Below, in pieces: positions 25,006-34,087 of a DNA stretch of 64,000 nt (positions are counted from its first letter, which is position 1; every line of letters begins with the position of its first letter). The stretch comes from Paenibacillaceae bacterium (lineage in GTDB: Bacteria > Bacillota > Bacilli > Paenibacillales > Paenibacillaceae). A model generated the notes under the pieces. That model made no database searches. It saw nothing but the letters and a program-made list of their open reading frames with translations, and was not told the DNA's origin. Both the position numbers and the translations under genes were made by a program. Where the stretch lies: positions 295,953-359,952 of the forward strand of contig CAAFUF010000029.1 of NCBI GenBank assembly GCA_900766135.1, in the 5' to 3' direction.

Positions 25006-26556
25006 TTAAATTTCCTCGGACTTCTTGCGCAGCCGGGCGATATAGAACCCGTCCGAATGGGCGTCCTGCGGCAAAATTTGCAAGCCCGCCTCCACACGGC
25101 CCGCAGCGGCTTCCAAAGACAGCCGCCCCTTCCATCCGGCCGGTTCGTCCGCCGCCAGCTCGAATTCCGGATGGCGGCTCAGGAAGGAAGCGATCATCTC
25201 GGCATTTTCGCGCGGCTCGATCGTGCAGGTGCTGTAAACGAGCAAACCGCCCGGTTTCAGCAGCCTGCTTGCCGAATCGAGCAATGCCCTCTGGACGCCG
25301 GCGATCTCCGCGATGTCCCCCGGGGTTTTCGCCCATTTCAAATCCGGCTTGCGCCGGATCACGCCAAGCCCGGAGCAAGGGGCGTCCAGCAAAATCCGGT
25401 CGAAAGAAGCTGCATCCAGCCGCTCGGCCAGCTGCAGGGCGTCGCCCGACAACGTGGCGATGTTGTCCAGCCCTAACCGCTTGGCATGGTCCTCGATCAG
25501 CTTCGCCTTGTGCGGATGGATGTCGTTCGCCAGCACCCGGCCGCGCCCCTCCATGATCTCGGCGATATGGCAGGTCTTGCCTCCGGGCGCCGCACAGCAA
25601 TCCAGCACGGCCATGCCCGGCTGGGGGTCCAGCGCTTCGGCCACCAGCATCGAGCTTTCGTCCTGCACGGAGATTTGTCCCTCCCGGTACCAGGACGTCA
25701 GCGCCATATTGCCGCCGCTATGTACCACGATGCCAGCTGGCGAGATCGGCGAAGCCGAGGCCCGCAACCCCTGCTCTTCCATCAGGCGCAGCATCTCGTC
25801 CCGGCTGGTTTGGGTCCGATTGACCCGAACGCTGACCGAAGGCGGCTCGTTGTTGGCACGGCAAATCGCCTCGGCCGCCTCCTCGCCATACTGCCGGATC
25901 CAGAGCGAGACCATCCACTCCGGATGGGAATGCTTAAGCGCGATGCGCCGCACGGGATCCAGCCCTTCCGGCAAACGCAACTCCTCCTTACGGCGCAACA
26001 CGCTGCGAAGCACGCCGTTCACCATGCCGGATATACCCTGGTGCCCCTTCTTTTTGGCCAGATTCACCGCTTCGTTCACGGCAGCATGCGGAGGAATCCG
26101 GTCAAGGTAATGCAGCTGATAGAAGCTGAGCCGGAGCAAATTGCGCACCCAGGGCGCCAATTTCGCCAATCCCTTCGTCACAAACGGCTCCAGAAAATAA
26201 TCGATCGTATTCAGCCGCTGAATGGTGCCGTAGACCAGCTCGGTAGCGAGACCTGCGTCCGGTCCGGTCAACCCGGACTTTTGCAGCGCCCCGTTCAGCA
26301 GCAGATTGCTGTAGGCGCCCTCCTGCTCGACGGCGGTCAGCACCTGCAGCGCTACGCTGCGGGCCGAGGCGGCCGCCGGGGTTCGACCACCCCCGCGGGA
26401 TGCCGACGCTCCGGATGGCTGAACGCCCCCCCGGCCTCGGCCGGCTTGTCCTGCGGCTCCAGCGCCTGCGCCTGCTCCAGGCCCCTTGCTGCCGCCCGAA
26501 CCCGAGCTTGAGCCCGGACCTGGACCTCTACCTTTACCTTTACCTGCAGCGCTCAT
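25006..26556 (-). CDS. rsmB: 16S rRNA (cytosine-967-C5)-methyltransferase with Gly/Arg-rich N-terminal extension
   Basis: A 516-aa protein. Residues about 67-210 are the NusB-like RNA-binding domain (ARSVALQVLTAVEQEGAYSN), and 230-515 the Rossmann methyltransferase with LDCCAAPGGKTCHIAE (SAM), DAPCSGLGVIRRKPD (PC motif) and YSTCTIEPREN (catalytic Cys). Unusually, residues 2-66 are low complexity, rich in Gly, Ala, Ser and Arg with RG and RGG pairs, making the protein about 60 aa longer than normal. The ATG at 26556 overlaps the fmt stop (ATGA), and no good ribosome site exists, so translation is coupled to fmt. If the true start were internal, the extension would vanish, but no better start is seen. 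Confidence 0.93.
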   Translation of the reverse strand: MSAAGKGKGRGPGPGSSSGSGGSKGPGAGAGAGAAGQAGRGRGGVQPSGASASRGGGRTPAAASARSVALQVLTAVEQEGAYSNLLLNGALQKSGLTGPDAGLATELVYGTIQRLNTIDYFLEPFVTKGLAKLAPWVRNLLRLSFYQLHYLDRIPPHAAVNEAVNLAKKKGHQGISGMVNGVLRSVLRRKEELRLPEGLDPVRRIALKHSHPEWMVSLWIRQYGEEAAEAICRANNEPPSVSVRVNRTQTSRDEMLRLMEEQGLRASASPISPAGIVVHSGGNMALTSWYREGQISVQDESSMLVAEALDPQPGMAVLDCCAAPGGKTCHIAEIMEGRGRVLANDIHPHKAKLIEDHAKRLGLDNIATLSGDALQLAERLDAASFDRILLDAPCSGLGVIRRKPDLKWAKTPGDIAEIAGVQRALLDSASRLLKPGGLLVYSTCTIEPRENAEMIASFLSRHPEFELAADEPAGWKGRLSLEAAAGRVEAGLQILPQDAHSDGFYIARLRKKSEEI

Positions 26557-27512
26557 GATAGAACCGTCCCGATGCTCATCACGCCGCCGCGGATAAATTC
26601 GCCGGCCTCCATCGCCTTCTTGCCGGCAGGCTGCACCCGGGTCAGCCATACGGAGCCGTCACCGGTTTTCACCTTGATGCCCTGCCCCGAGAGCTCCAAC
26701 ACCGTCCCCGGCGCTTGTCCGGCCGTCGATCGCTCGGCCCCTGCAGAAGCTCCGCCCTCCGTTGGCTTGGCCACCGCCCAGACCTTGAACACCTCGCCGT
26801 TCCAGGTCGTAAACCCGCCGGCAAAAGGCACAAGTCCGCGCACGCGATCATAAATTTGCCGCGAGGTCGCACTCCAGTCAATGCGCTCGTCCTCCCGCGT
26901 CAGATTCGGCGCGTAGGTCGATTCCGCATCGTTCTGCGGAATGCGCGCCGCCGTCCCGGCAAGGATCAGCGGCAGCTGCTCCAGCAGCAACCGCGCCCCG
27001 GCCTCGCTCAACTTCTCGAACAACGTCCCCGACGTATCCTCATCGTCGATCGGCACGACCGCCTTGGCGATCATGTCGCCGGTGTCGAGTCCCTCGGCCA
27101 TGTACATCAGGGTGATGCCCGTTTCCTTTTCGCCGTCTATGATCGCCCGCTGAATCGGCGCCCCGCCGCGGTACTTCGGCAGCAGCGAACCGTGTACGTT
27201 CAGGCAGCCGTACTGCGGCAGGTCAAGCACGCCTTTCGGCAAAATTTGGCCGTACGCCGCGGTGACGATCAAATCGGGCTGCAGCGCGGCAACTTCGGCT
27301 ACCGCCTCCGGCGCGCGCATCCGCGCCGGTTGCAGCACGGGAAGCCCATGACGCAAAGCGGCTTCCTTCACCGGCGTCGGCGTCAGCAACTTTTTGCGAC
27401 CCTGCGGCCGATCCGGCTGCGTGACGACCCCTACGACGTTGTATCCTTCGCGCAGCAATCCCTCGAGCGACGGCACCGCAAACGCCGGCGTCCCCATAAA
27501 TACGATATTCAT
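26553..27512 (-). CDS. fmt: Methionyl-tRNA formyltransferase
   Basis: A 319-aa enzyme that formylates initiator Met-tRNA. Signatures: VFMGTPAFAVPSLEGL at the start, the catalytic NVHGSLLPKYRGGAPI (Asn-His) and GDTGDMIAK-like region (DTGDMI), and a C-terminal OB domain. The start at 27512 has GGAG about 13 nt upstream. It follows def by 10 nt and precedes rsmB; deformylase and formyltransferase are paired as in most bacteria. Confidence 0.96.
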   Translation of the reverse strand: MNIVFMGTPAFAVPSLEGLLREGYNVVGVVTQPDRPQGRKKLLTPTPVKEAALRHGLPVLQPARMRAPEAVAEVAALQPDLIVTAAYGQILPKGVLDLPQYGCLNVHGSLLPKYRGGAPIQRAIIDGEKETGITLMYMAEGLDTGDMIAKAVVPIDDEDTSGTLFEKLSEAGARLLLEQLPLILAGTAARIPQNDAESTYAPNLTREDERIDWSATSRQIYDRVRGLVPFAGGFTTWNGEVFKVWAVAKPTEGGASAGAERSTAGQAPGTVLELSGQGIKVKTGDGSVWLTRVQPAGKKAMEAGEFIRGGVMSIGTVLS

Positions 27513-27522
27513 CGGGGGATAC

Positions 27523-28005
27523 TCACTCCTTCTCTTCCCCCTCGGGGGTAATCTCGTACACTCTTTCCGCAACGTCCGTATACAATACGCCGTTCAAGTG
27601 GTCGATTTCATGTTGAAACGCCCGTGCCAACAGCTCGGAGCCCGTAAAGGTCACTTCCTTGCCGTTGCGGTCCAGCCCTTTGACCGTCACTGTCATCGCC
27701 CGGCGGACATCGCCGCGATACCCCGGAATGCTAAGACAGCCCTCCGGCCCGAATTGTTCCCCTTCCGTGGACACGATTTCCGGATTCACCAGCTCGATCA
27801 GTCCGTTCTCATCGCCGACATCCACCACGATCACCCGCTTGAGGATGCCGATTTGCGGAGCGGCCAGACCAACGCCCTCCGCGTCGTACATCGTATCCGC
27901 CATATCGGTCAGCAGCTTCTGAATGTTGGGCGTAATTTTCTTCACTTCCTTGGCTACCTGGTGCAGCACTTCATCCGGTTCCTTCACGATGATCCGAATC
28001 GCCAT
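27523..28005 (-). CDS. def: Peptide deformylase
   Basis: A 160-aa metalloenzyme that removes the N-formyl group from new proteins. All three motifs are present: GVGLAAPQIG, EGCLSIPG (metal Cys) and HEIDHLNG (two metal His and catalytic Glu). This is the short type I form. It is first in the def-fmt-rsmB operon and starts with ATG after GGGAG. Confidence 0.97.
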   Translation of the reverse strand: MAIRIIVKEPDEVLHQVAKEVKKITPNIQKLLTDMADTMYDAEGVGLAAPQIGILKRVIVVDVGDENGLIELVNPEIVSTEGEQFGPEGCLSIPGYRGDVRRAMTVTVKGLDRNGKEVTFTGSELLARAFQHEIDHLNGVLYTDVAERVYEITPEGEEKE

Positions 28006-28115
28006 GGTGGCACTCCCTTTCCCGTCATCACTTTGCTAGTTTCTTTTGCTCTTTTCCTATTCTATCCCAAATATATGTCATCGGATAAAAAATGGATCAT
28101 TTCAGGCCTGGTTCA

Positions 28116-30671
28116 TTACATCAGCATTTGCGGATCCACGTCGATGCTGATCTGCAGCATGGCGTCGCGCAATTGATCCAACGTCGTCGCCGCCGTCTCC
28201 CGGACCAGCCCCACCGCATCGAGATCGCCGCGGTATTTCACCATGCACTGGAACCGGTAACGATTCTTGATGCGCGGAATCGGCGAAGCCACCGGGCCAA
28301 GAATGTCCAGTGCCGCCGGCGCAAACCGATCCAGGCTGCCGAACCACCCCTGTCGCTGGGCTTTGGCCCGCAGGTCGCCGGCGAAATTCTCCGCCATCCG
28401 CAGCAGCAGCGGCAGCTTCTCATGCGACAGCGTGACGAGGATCAGCCGGCTGTAGGGCGGATAGTGAAGCGCCCTGCGCGTCTTCAGTTCCTCGCGGACG
28501 AAGGACAAATAATCGTGGCCGCTGGCGTGAACAATGGAATAATGCTCCGGCATATAGGACTGAATGAAGACCTCCCCGGGAAGCTGATGCCGTCCCGCAC
28601 GACCGGCGACCTGCGTCAACAGCTGGAACGTTTTCTCCGCCGAACGGAAATCGGGAAAATTCAGCGCCGTATCCGCAGCGATCACGCCAACCAGCGTGAC
28701 GTCTGGAAAATCCAGCCCCTTCGCCACCATCTGCGTTCCCAGCAGCACGTCGCCCTTTTTCTCGCGGAAGGCTTGCAACAGCTTCTCGTGGGCGCCTTTT
28801 TCGCTGGTCGTATCAACGTCCATGCGGATGACGCGGATGCCGGGAAACAGCTTGGCCAGCTCCCCTTCCACCCGCTGGGTTCCGGTTCCGAAATAACGGA
28901 TATGCTCGCTGCCGCATTCCGGGCAAACGGACGGCGCAGCCTCGGCGTAACCGCAGTAATGGCAACGGAGGTTGTTCGACTTCTGATGATATGTCAGCGA
29001 AATGTCGCAATCCGGACAACCCGCCACGTAACCGCAGGAGCGGCACATCACGAACGTCGAATATCCGCGCCGGTTCAGCAGCAGCACGGTTTGCTCCCCC
29101 CGCTCCAGTCGGGCGGCGATCCCTTGATGCAGCGCGCGGCTGAACATCGAGCGGTTGCCTTCCTTCAGTTCCTCGCGCATGTCGACGATTTGAACGCCGG
29201 GCAGTTGGCTGCCGGCAGGACGTTGCTTCATTTCCAGCAATACCGGGGCAAACTCCCCGTGATCCCCGCCTCCCGAACGTGCCGCGTGATAACTTTCCAG
29301 AGAAGGTGTGGCCGAACCCAGAATCACGGCCGCCCCATGCTGGCCGGCCCGCTTAACGGCAACGTCGCGGGCGTGATACTTCGGCGTCTCCTCTTGTTTG
29401 TATGAAGTTTCATGCTCTTCGTCCATGACGATCAGGCCCAAACGGCCGAACGGGGCAAAAATCGCCGAGCGTGCGCCGATCGCCACCTCTACGCGGCCCT
29501 CGCGGATTTTGCGCCACTCGTCGTAACGTTCGCCGGTGGACAAACGGCTGTGCATCACCGCCACCTTTGCGCCGAAACGCCCCTTGAACCGCTCAACCAT
29601 TTGCGGGGTCAACGAAATCTCCGGCACCAGTACGATCGCCTGCCGGCCCGAAGCGATACAGCGCTCGATCGTCTGCATATAGACCTCGGTTTTGCCGCTG
29701 CCGGTGACGCCGTGCAGCAGGAACACCTCATGCCGCTCTTCGTCCAGCGCTTCCGCCAGACGGCGGTAGACCCGTTCCTGCTCCGGCGTCCGCGTCAGCG
29801 GCTCGCTGCGTTGAAAGCGCCGGCCTTGATACGGATCGCGGAATACCTCGACGTCCTCAATCACGGCGTAGCCTTTTTCCGCCAGCTTCTTAACCGTTCC
29901 GGCCGTCACCTGCAGCGCCGACAGCACCTCCTGCAGCGACTGCGGCAAACCGATCTCCAGCAAGTAGGCCAGCACTTCCTTTTGCCGGCGCGCCTGGGGA
30001 CCAAAAGAAGCCAGCGCTTCCTGCGCCGCTTGTCCGCTGACCGCAGCCGCCACGGTTTTGATTGTCTTCTTGCGCACCTTATCCTTGATCGCCTGGCTTT
30101 CCGTCAGGACGCCCCGGGCCAGCATATCTTTAATCAAGCCGGCGGCTTCCGGGTATCTTGCACCGAGCTGATTCATCGTGACGGTGTCGGAAGCCCGGAC
30201 GAAACTCAGGATCTCCTCTTCCTCCGGCGTGAACAGACGCGGCAGCGCAAACAGCTGGCCATTGCCATCCGGACCGGCCAATGCCGCTTCCTCCGCCGCT
30301 TCGCCCTCCGCCACGCGGATATACCGCTCGGCTTTGCCCTTGAGCGCCGCCGGAATCATCGCCTGCAGCGTCGCGATCAAGCTGCAAGCATATTTGCGGC
30401 TCATCCACTCCGCCAATTCCACCAGGTCCGGCGGCAGCGGCGGCATCAGGTCGAGCAGTTCCTGAATCGGCTTCATCCGCGCCCGGTCCATCTCCGGCTC
30501 CTCATGCAGGGAAACGACAAATCCCTGAACCGTACGGCGCCCGAACGGAACACCAACCCGGCTGCCCACCTCGATCCAGCCGGCCATCGATTCAGGGATT
30601 AAATAGTCAAAAGGCCGGTCGGTTTCCCGGCTCGGCACATCGACGATTACTTTGGCCATGCGGTAAGTCAT
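28116..30671 (-). CDS. priA: Primosomal helicase PriA
   Basis: An 851-aa helicase that reloads the replisome at collapsed forks. Order: 3'-end-binding domain (1-110), helicase motifs (LHGVTGSGKTEVYMQ, IVMDEEHETSYKQ, GSATPSLESYHA, QVAGRAGRH) and the zinc module with CRSCGYVAGCPDCD and CHYCGYAEAAPSVCPECG. Slightly longer than the average, with an inserted stretch around residues 120-215. The ATG at 30671 overlaps the coaBC stop by ATGA; MAKVIV at 30659 is the alternative. Confidence 0.96.
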   Translation of the reverse strand: MTYRMAKVIVDVPSRETDRPFDYLIPESMAGWIEVGSRVGVPFGRRTVQGFVVSLHEEPEMDRARMKPIQELLDLMPPLPPDLVELAEWMSRKYACSLIATLQAMIPAALKGKAERYIRVAEGEAAEEAALAGPDGNGQLFALPRLFTPEEEEILSFVRASDTVTMNQLGARYPEAAGLIKDMLARGVLTESQAIKDKVRKKTIKTVAAAVSGQAAQEALASFGPQARRQKEVLAYLLEIGLPQSLQEVLSALQVTAGTVKKLAEKGYAVIEDVEVFRDPYQGRRFQRSEPLTRTPEQERVYRRLAEALDEERHEVFLLHGVTGSGKTEVYMQTIERCIASGRQAIVLVPEISLTPQMVERFKGRFGAKVAVMHSRLSTGERYDEWRKIREGRVEVAIGARSAIFAPFGRLGLIVMDEEHETSYKQEETPKYHARDVAVKRAGQHGAAVILGSATPSLESYHAARSGGGDHGEFAPVLLEMKQRPAGSQLPGVQIVDMREELKEGNRSMFSRALHQGIAARLERGEQTVLLLNRRGYSTFVMCRSCGYVAGCPDCDISLTYHQKSNNLRCHYCGYAEAAPSVCPECGSEHIRYFGTGTQRVEGELAKLFPGIRVIRMDVDTTSEKGAHEKLLQAFREKKGDVLLGTQMVAKGLDFPDVTLVGVIAADTALNFPDFRSAEKTFQLLTQVAGRAGRHQLPGEVFIQSYMPEHYSIVHASGHDYLSFVREELKTRRALHYPPYSRLILVTLSHEKLPLLLRMAENFAGDLRAKAQRQGWFGSLDRFAPAALDILGPVASPIPRIKNRYRFQCMVKYRGDLDAVGLVRETAATTLDQLRDAMLQISIDVDPQMLM

Positions 30672-31888
30672 CGGTCCGTTCCTGCCAAACGTTCGCCAGC
30701 CAGCTCCAGGATCTGAAGCGCGACTTCATCCTTGGCCGTCTGCGGCACGGATCGAACTAAGCCGGACGCATCGTAAATGTTCACGATGTTGGTTTCGGAT
30801 CCGAACCCCGCTCCCGGGGCGGTCACATCGTTCGCTACCAGAAGGTCGCAATTTTTGCGCTTCAGCTTATCCATGGCATGCTGCTCCACGTTTTCCGTTT
30901 CGGCCGCAAAGCCGATCAGGAACTGCGCCGTTTTTTGCTTGCCCAGCGTTTCCAGGATATCGATGTTTTTCACGAGCTCCAGCACGAGCGAATCCCCGTT
31001 TTTTTTGATTTTCTGCGCGGCGGCTTCTTTCGGCCGGTAATCCGCTACGGCGGCAGCCTTCACGAGAATGTCGGTATCCGCCCATACCGCCTGCACCGCC
31101 TCGAACATGTCCTGAGCCGAATTTACGCGGGTGACCGGGATACCGACCGGCGGCTCCACCTGCGTATGCCCGGCGATCAGCACGACCTCCGCGCCGAGGC
31201 GCTGCGCCGCTTTAGCTATGGCGAAGCCCATTTTCCCCGAGGAATCGTTGGTAATATAGCGGACCGGGTCAATCCGTTCCACGGTCCCCCCCGCGGTGAC
31301 GACGACTTTTTTGCCGGCCAAAGGCCGTTGCGAAATGCGGGCTTCCCGGGCAAAATAATCCTTAACGACCCGAACGATCGATTCCGGCTCCTCCATCCGC
31401 CCTTTTCCGGTATATCCGCACGCCAGCAAGCCCTCCCCGGGCTCGATCATCATTACGCCGCGCGCGGCCAGCTCCGCCAAATTGCGAGTGACGGCCGGGT
31501 GCTCGTACATGTGTACATTCATCGCCGGAGCCAGCATGATCGGTGCCTGCGTCGCCAGCAGCGTCGTCGAGAGCATCTCGTCGGCGATGCCCGCCGCCAT
31601 TTTGCCGATGATGTTGGCTGTGGCTGGCGCGATCAGCACCAGGTCGGCCCAATCGGCCAAATTGATGTGCGCAATGGATTGGGCGTGCTTCTCGTCAAAG
31701 GTGTCGGTGTATACGAAATTTTTCGATAACGCCTGCATCGTCAGTTCCGTGATGAATTTGGTCGCGGATTCGGTCATGATGACGCGGACCTCCGCGCCCT
31801 CCTTCACCAGCTTGCTGCACAAGGATGCCGCTTTAAACGCGGCAATGCCGCCGGTTACGCCTAATAAAACCTTTTTTCCGGTTAACAT
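30668..31888 (-). CDS. coaBC: Bifunctional phosphopantothenoylcysteine decarboxylase/synthetase
   Basis: A 406-aa enzyme for two steps of coenzyme A synthesis. The N-terminal flavoprotein CoaC half (1-180) shows GVTGGIAAFKAASL, the catalytic His in AHINLADWAD and PAMNVHMYEHPA. The C-terminal CoaB half (190-400) shows VVTAGGTVERIDPVRYITNDSSGKMG and KKNGDSLVLELVKN-like CTP-site sequences. GAGGGG precedes the ATG. It is coupled to priA and follows rpoZ after a likely terminator. Confidence 0.96.
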   Translation of the reverse strand: MLTGKKVLLGVTGGIAAFKAASLCSKLVKEGAEVRVIMTESATKFITELTMQALSKNFVYTDTFDEKHAQSIAHINLADWADLVLIAPATANIIGKMAAGIADEMLSTTLLATQAPIMLAPAMNVHMYEHPAVTRNLAELAARGVMMIEPGEGLLACGYTGKGRMEEPESIVRVVKDYFAREARISQRPLAGKKVVVTAGGTVERIDPVRYITNDSSGKMGFAIAKAAQRLGAEVVLIAGHTQVEPPVGIPVTRVNSAQDMFEAVQAVWADTDILVKAAAVADYRPKEAAAQKIKKNGDSLVLELVKNIDILETLGKQKTAQFLIGFAAETENVEQHAMDKLKRKNCDLLVANDVTAPGAGFGSETNIVNIYDASGLVRSVPQTAKDEVALQILELAGERLAGTDR

Positions 31889-31912
31889 CGCTACCCCTCG
31901 CTTTCCCCAAAC

Positions 31913-31940
31913 GAAAAAAATAACAACCTCGCGGTTGTCG
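31913..31940 (-). terminator. Probable terminator after rpoZ
   Basis: ACAACC-GCGA-GGTTGT on the minus strand, followed by TATTTTTTT. The stem is short, so some read-through into coaBC is possible. Confidence 0.6.
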
Positions 31941-31980
31941 TAAAAGAAGCCCGGAGGCCTTTCGTATATAGCTATGTTCT

Positions 31981-32205
31981 CTATTCTTTGGCGTTCTCTT
32001 CAGGCTCCGCGTCTTGTTGTTTCAACTTGACATAGTCGCCGTAGATCTCTTCGAGGGCGATACCGACCTGCTTATGCGATTTCGGCTGCTTCAGTTCGCT
32101 TTTGTCCCCTTCGCGCAGCTGTCTGGCGCGGCGGGAAGCGGCGACAACCAAAGAGTATTTGCTGCCGACTTTTCCGAGCATTTTGTCAATCGATGGATAC
32201 AGCAT
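31981..32205 (-). CDS. rpoZ: RNA polymerase omega subunit
   Basis: A 74-aa protein (MLYPSIDKMLGKVGSKYSLV, then VAASRRARQLREG) that helps assemble and stabilise RNA polymerase. The ATG at 32205 has AGAGGTG about 10 nt upstream, better than the GTG at 32217. It follows gmk as in most Firmicutes. Confidence 0.95.
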   Translation of the reverse strand: MLYPSIDKMLGKVGSKYSLVVAASRRARQLREGDKSELKQPKSHKQVGIALEEIYGDYVKLKQQDAEPEENAKE

Positions 32206-32257
32206 GTTCAAAAACACCTCTTCTTATTTGGACTCATCGCCGCATGAACGCGTGATG

Positions 32258-32836
32258 TCAACACGACTTTCTGATTTTGCAGTGTTCGGCGATGATAATG
32301 GATTGTATTCTTTGGCAAGCCAAATCGATCTCGTCATTGACGACCGCGTAATCATAATTCTCCATCAGTCCGATCTCGTGGGCCGCCACGCTCATGCGGT
32401 GATCGATCGTAGCCTGGTTTTCCGTTCCCCGGCCTTGAATCCGGCCTTTCAGCTCATCGAGCGACGGCGGAAGCAGGAATACGAACACGCCCTGAGGGAA
32501 TTTCTCCTTGACCTTGAGCGCCCCCTGAACCTCGATTTCCAAAATGATATCCTTCCCGCCGGCCAGCGTCTCCTCCACGAAATCGCGGGGAGTTCCGTAA
32601 TAATTGCCAACATACTCCGCAAACTCCAGGAGCTGGTCTTTATCGATCATTTCCAAGAATTGCTCGCGGCTTTTGAAAAAATAGTTGACCCCGTTCTCTT
32701 CCCCCAGCCGGGGTAGCCGTGTGGTGGCCGATACGGAATAAACCAGCTCCGGCATCCGCTTGCGCAGCTCGGTGCATACCGTGCCTTTGCCAACGCCGGA
32801 CGGCCCGGACAATACGATAAGTAACCCTTTAGACAT
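32258..32836 (-). CDS. gmk: Guanylate kinase
   Basis: A 192-aa kinase that converts GMP to GDP. P-loop LSGPSGVGKGTVC, the GMP-binding YSVSATTRLPRLGEENGVNYFF and the lid region RIQGRGTENQ are visible. The ATG at 32836 (MSKGLL) has GGAG 6 nt upstream; earlier in-frame codons to 32869 overlap remA and lack a ribosome site. Member of the yicC-remA-gmk-rpoZ operon. Confidence 0.96.
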   Translation of the reverse strand: MSKGLLIVLSGPSGVGKGTVCTELRKRMPELVYSVSATTRLPRLGEENGVNYFFKSREQFLEMIDKDQLLEFAEYVGNYYGTPRDFVEETLAGGKDIILEIEVQGALKVKEKFPQGVFVFLLPPSLDELKGRIQGRGTENQATIDHRMSVAAHEIGLMENYDYAVVNDEIDLACQRIQSIIIAEHCKIRKSC

Positions 32837-32849
32837 ATCTCTCTCCATT

Positions 32850-33110
32850 TTATTCGTCGTTGTCTTCATCTTTGGTGGACAAACGATGAGCGACCGTCTC
32901 CGGCTGCACCGCCGATAATATCACATGATCGCTGTCCGTGATGATGACGGCGCGCGTCCGCCGCCCATAGGTAGCGTCGATCAGCATGTGGCGATCCCTC
33001 GCCTCCTGAATGATCCGCTTGATCGGCGCGGACTCGGGGCTGACGATCGAAATGATCCGGTTGGCCGATACGATATTTCCGAAGCCGATGTTAATAAGTT
33101 TAATTGCCAT
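32850..33110 (-). CDS. remA: Extracellular matrix regulator RemA (DUF370)
   Basis: An 86-aa DNA-binding protein of the DUF370 family (MAIKLINIGFGNIVSANRII, then RDRHMLIDATYGRRTRAVII). In Bacillus subtilis RemA forms ring-like oligomers and activates biofilm matrix and osmoprotection genes. It sits between yicC and gmk, its conserved place. Given the c-di-GMP and polysaccharide genes nearby, a part in matrix control here is plausible but inferred. Confidence 0.95.
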   Translation of the reverse strand: MAIKLINIGFGNIVSANRIISIVSPESAPIKRIIQEARDRHMLIDATYGRRTRAVIITDSDHVILSAVQPETVAHRLSTKDEDNDE

Positions 33111-33164
33111 GTTCAGGTAGTTCCCCCTAATTTGCTTGACTCACCCGGTGCCGATTCAGGCCGC

Positions 33165-34061
33165 TCACTCGAGATTCGCCGCTTGCTCACGGATCTTCTC
33201 CAATTCCGCCTTCATCTCGACAACCAGGTTGACTAGAGCCAAATGATTGGCTTTAGATCCGATCGTATTGGTTTCCCGGTTCATTTCCTGTATTAGAAAA
33301 TCCAGCTTGCGTCCTACCGGTTCATAGGCCTGAAGCAGGCTGCGGCACTGCTCGAAGTGGCTCTTCAGGCGAATCAGCTCTTCATCGATGTTGGACCGGT
33401 CAGCAAACACGGCTACTTCCATCGCAAAGCGCTGCTCGTCGTAGTTCCCCTCCAACAGTTCGGCCAACCGCCCTTTCAGACGGCCCCGGTATTCGTTCAC
33501 GACCTCCGGAGCCAGCCGAACCAACTCGCCGTGAATGGCCTCCAGCCGTTGCAGGCGCTCGCCCAAATCGGCGGCCAGATGCTTCCCTTCCCGCTCCCGC
33601 ATACCTAGTAGCCCGATCAGGGCCTCTTCCAAGCCGTCGTTCAATACCTGTTCCCAATCGGGCTCGGCCGCGCCTGCGGGGATGACCTCCGCCGCGGGCG
33701 CCGTCAAGGCATCCGGCAGGGACAACAGATCCCTGGCGCTAAGCTTCGCGTCAACGCCGTAGTGCTTGGCGAGTTCCCCGGCAGCCTTCAGGTACGCTTC
33801 GACGACCGGATGGTTCAATACGTAAGGAAGGGTGCCGGATTCATCGCGTTCTTTGCTGATGTATACATCAATGCGTCCCCGTTTGATATGGCGCTGAACC
33901 AGGCGCCTCAGTCCGTCCTCATAGCACGTCCATTCCCGCGGCATCCGCAGGACGACCTCGGCGTACCGGTGATTGACGGACTTGATTTCAAATTGGACGA
34001 CGTAACCGCCATACGATCTGACGGCCCCACCGTACCCTGTCATACTGTGCGACACAGGCAT
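33165..34061 (-). CDS. yicC: YicC/YloC family endoribonuclease
   Basis: A 298-aa protein with the YicC signatures: SMTGYGGAVRS at the start, VEIKSVNHRY-type core (FEIKSVNHRYAEVVLRMP), and the C-terminal KLDFLIQEMNRETNTIGSKA. The family was shown to be a metal-dependent RNase that acts on small RNAs. The start is ATG at 34061 or the adjacent GTG at 34064; only a weak AGGG precedes it. It opens the operon yicC-remA-gmk-rpoZ. Confidence 0.92.
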   Translation of the reverse strand: MPVSHSMTGYGGAVRSYGGYVVQFEIKSVNHRYAEVVLRMPREWTCYEDGLRRLVQRHIKRGRIDVYISKERDESGTLPYVLNHPVVEAYLKAAGELAKHYGVDAKLSARDLLSLPDALTAPAAEVIPAGAAEPDWEQVLNDGLEEALIGLLGMREREGKHLAADLGERLQRLEAIHGELVRLAPEVVNEYRGRLKGRLAELLEGNYDEQRFAMEVAVFADRSNIDEELIRLKSHFEQCRSLLQAYEPVGRKLDFLIQEMNRETNTIGSKANHLALVNLVVEMKAELEKIREQAANLE

Positions 34062-34087
34062 CACATCCGTTACCCTATTGTAATTGA

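Noticed and set aside
23805..25097. RlmN beginning at 25097
   Set aside because: The added 82 residues cross a terminator and the rsmB end and have no homology; MKPFIYDYTLEEL at 24851 is the conserved start.
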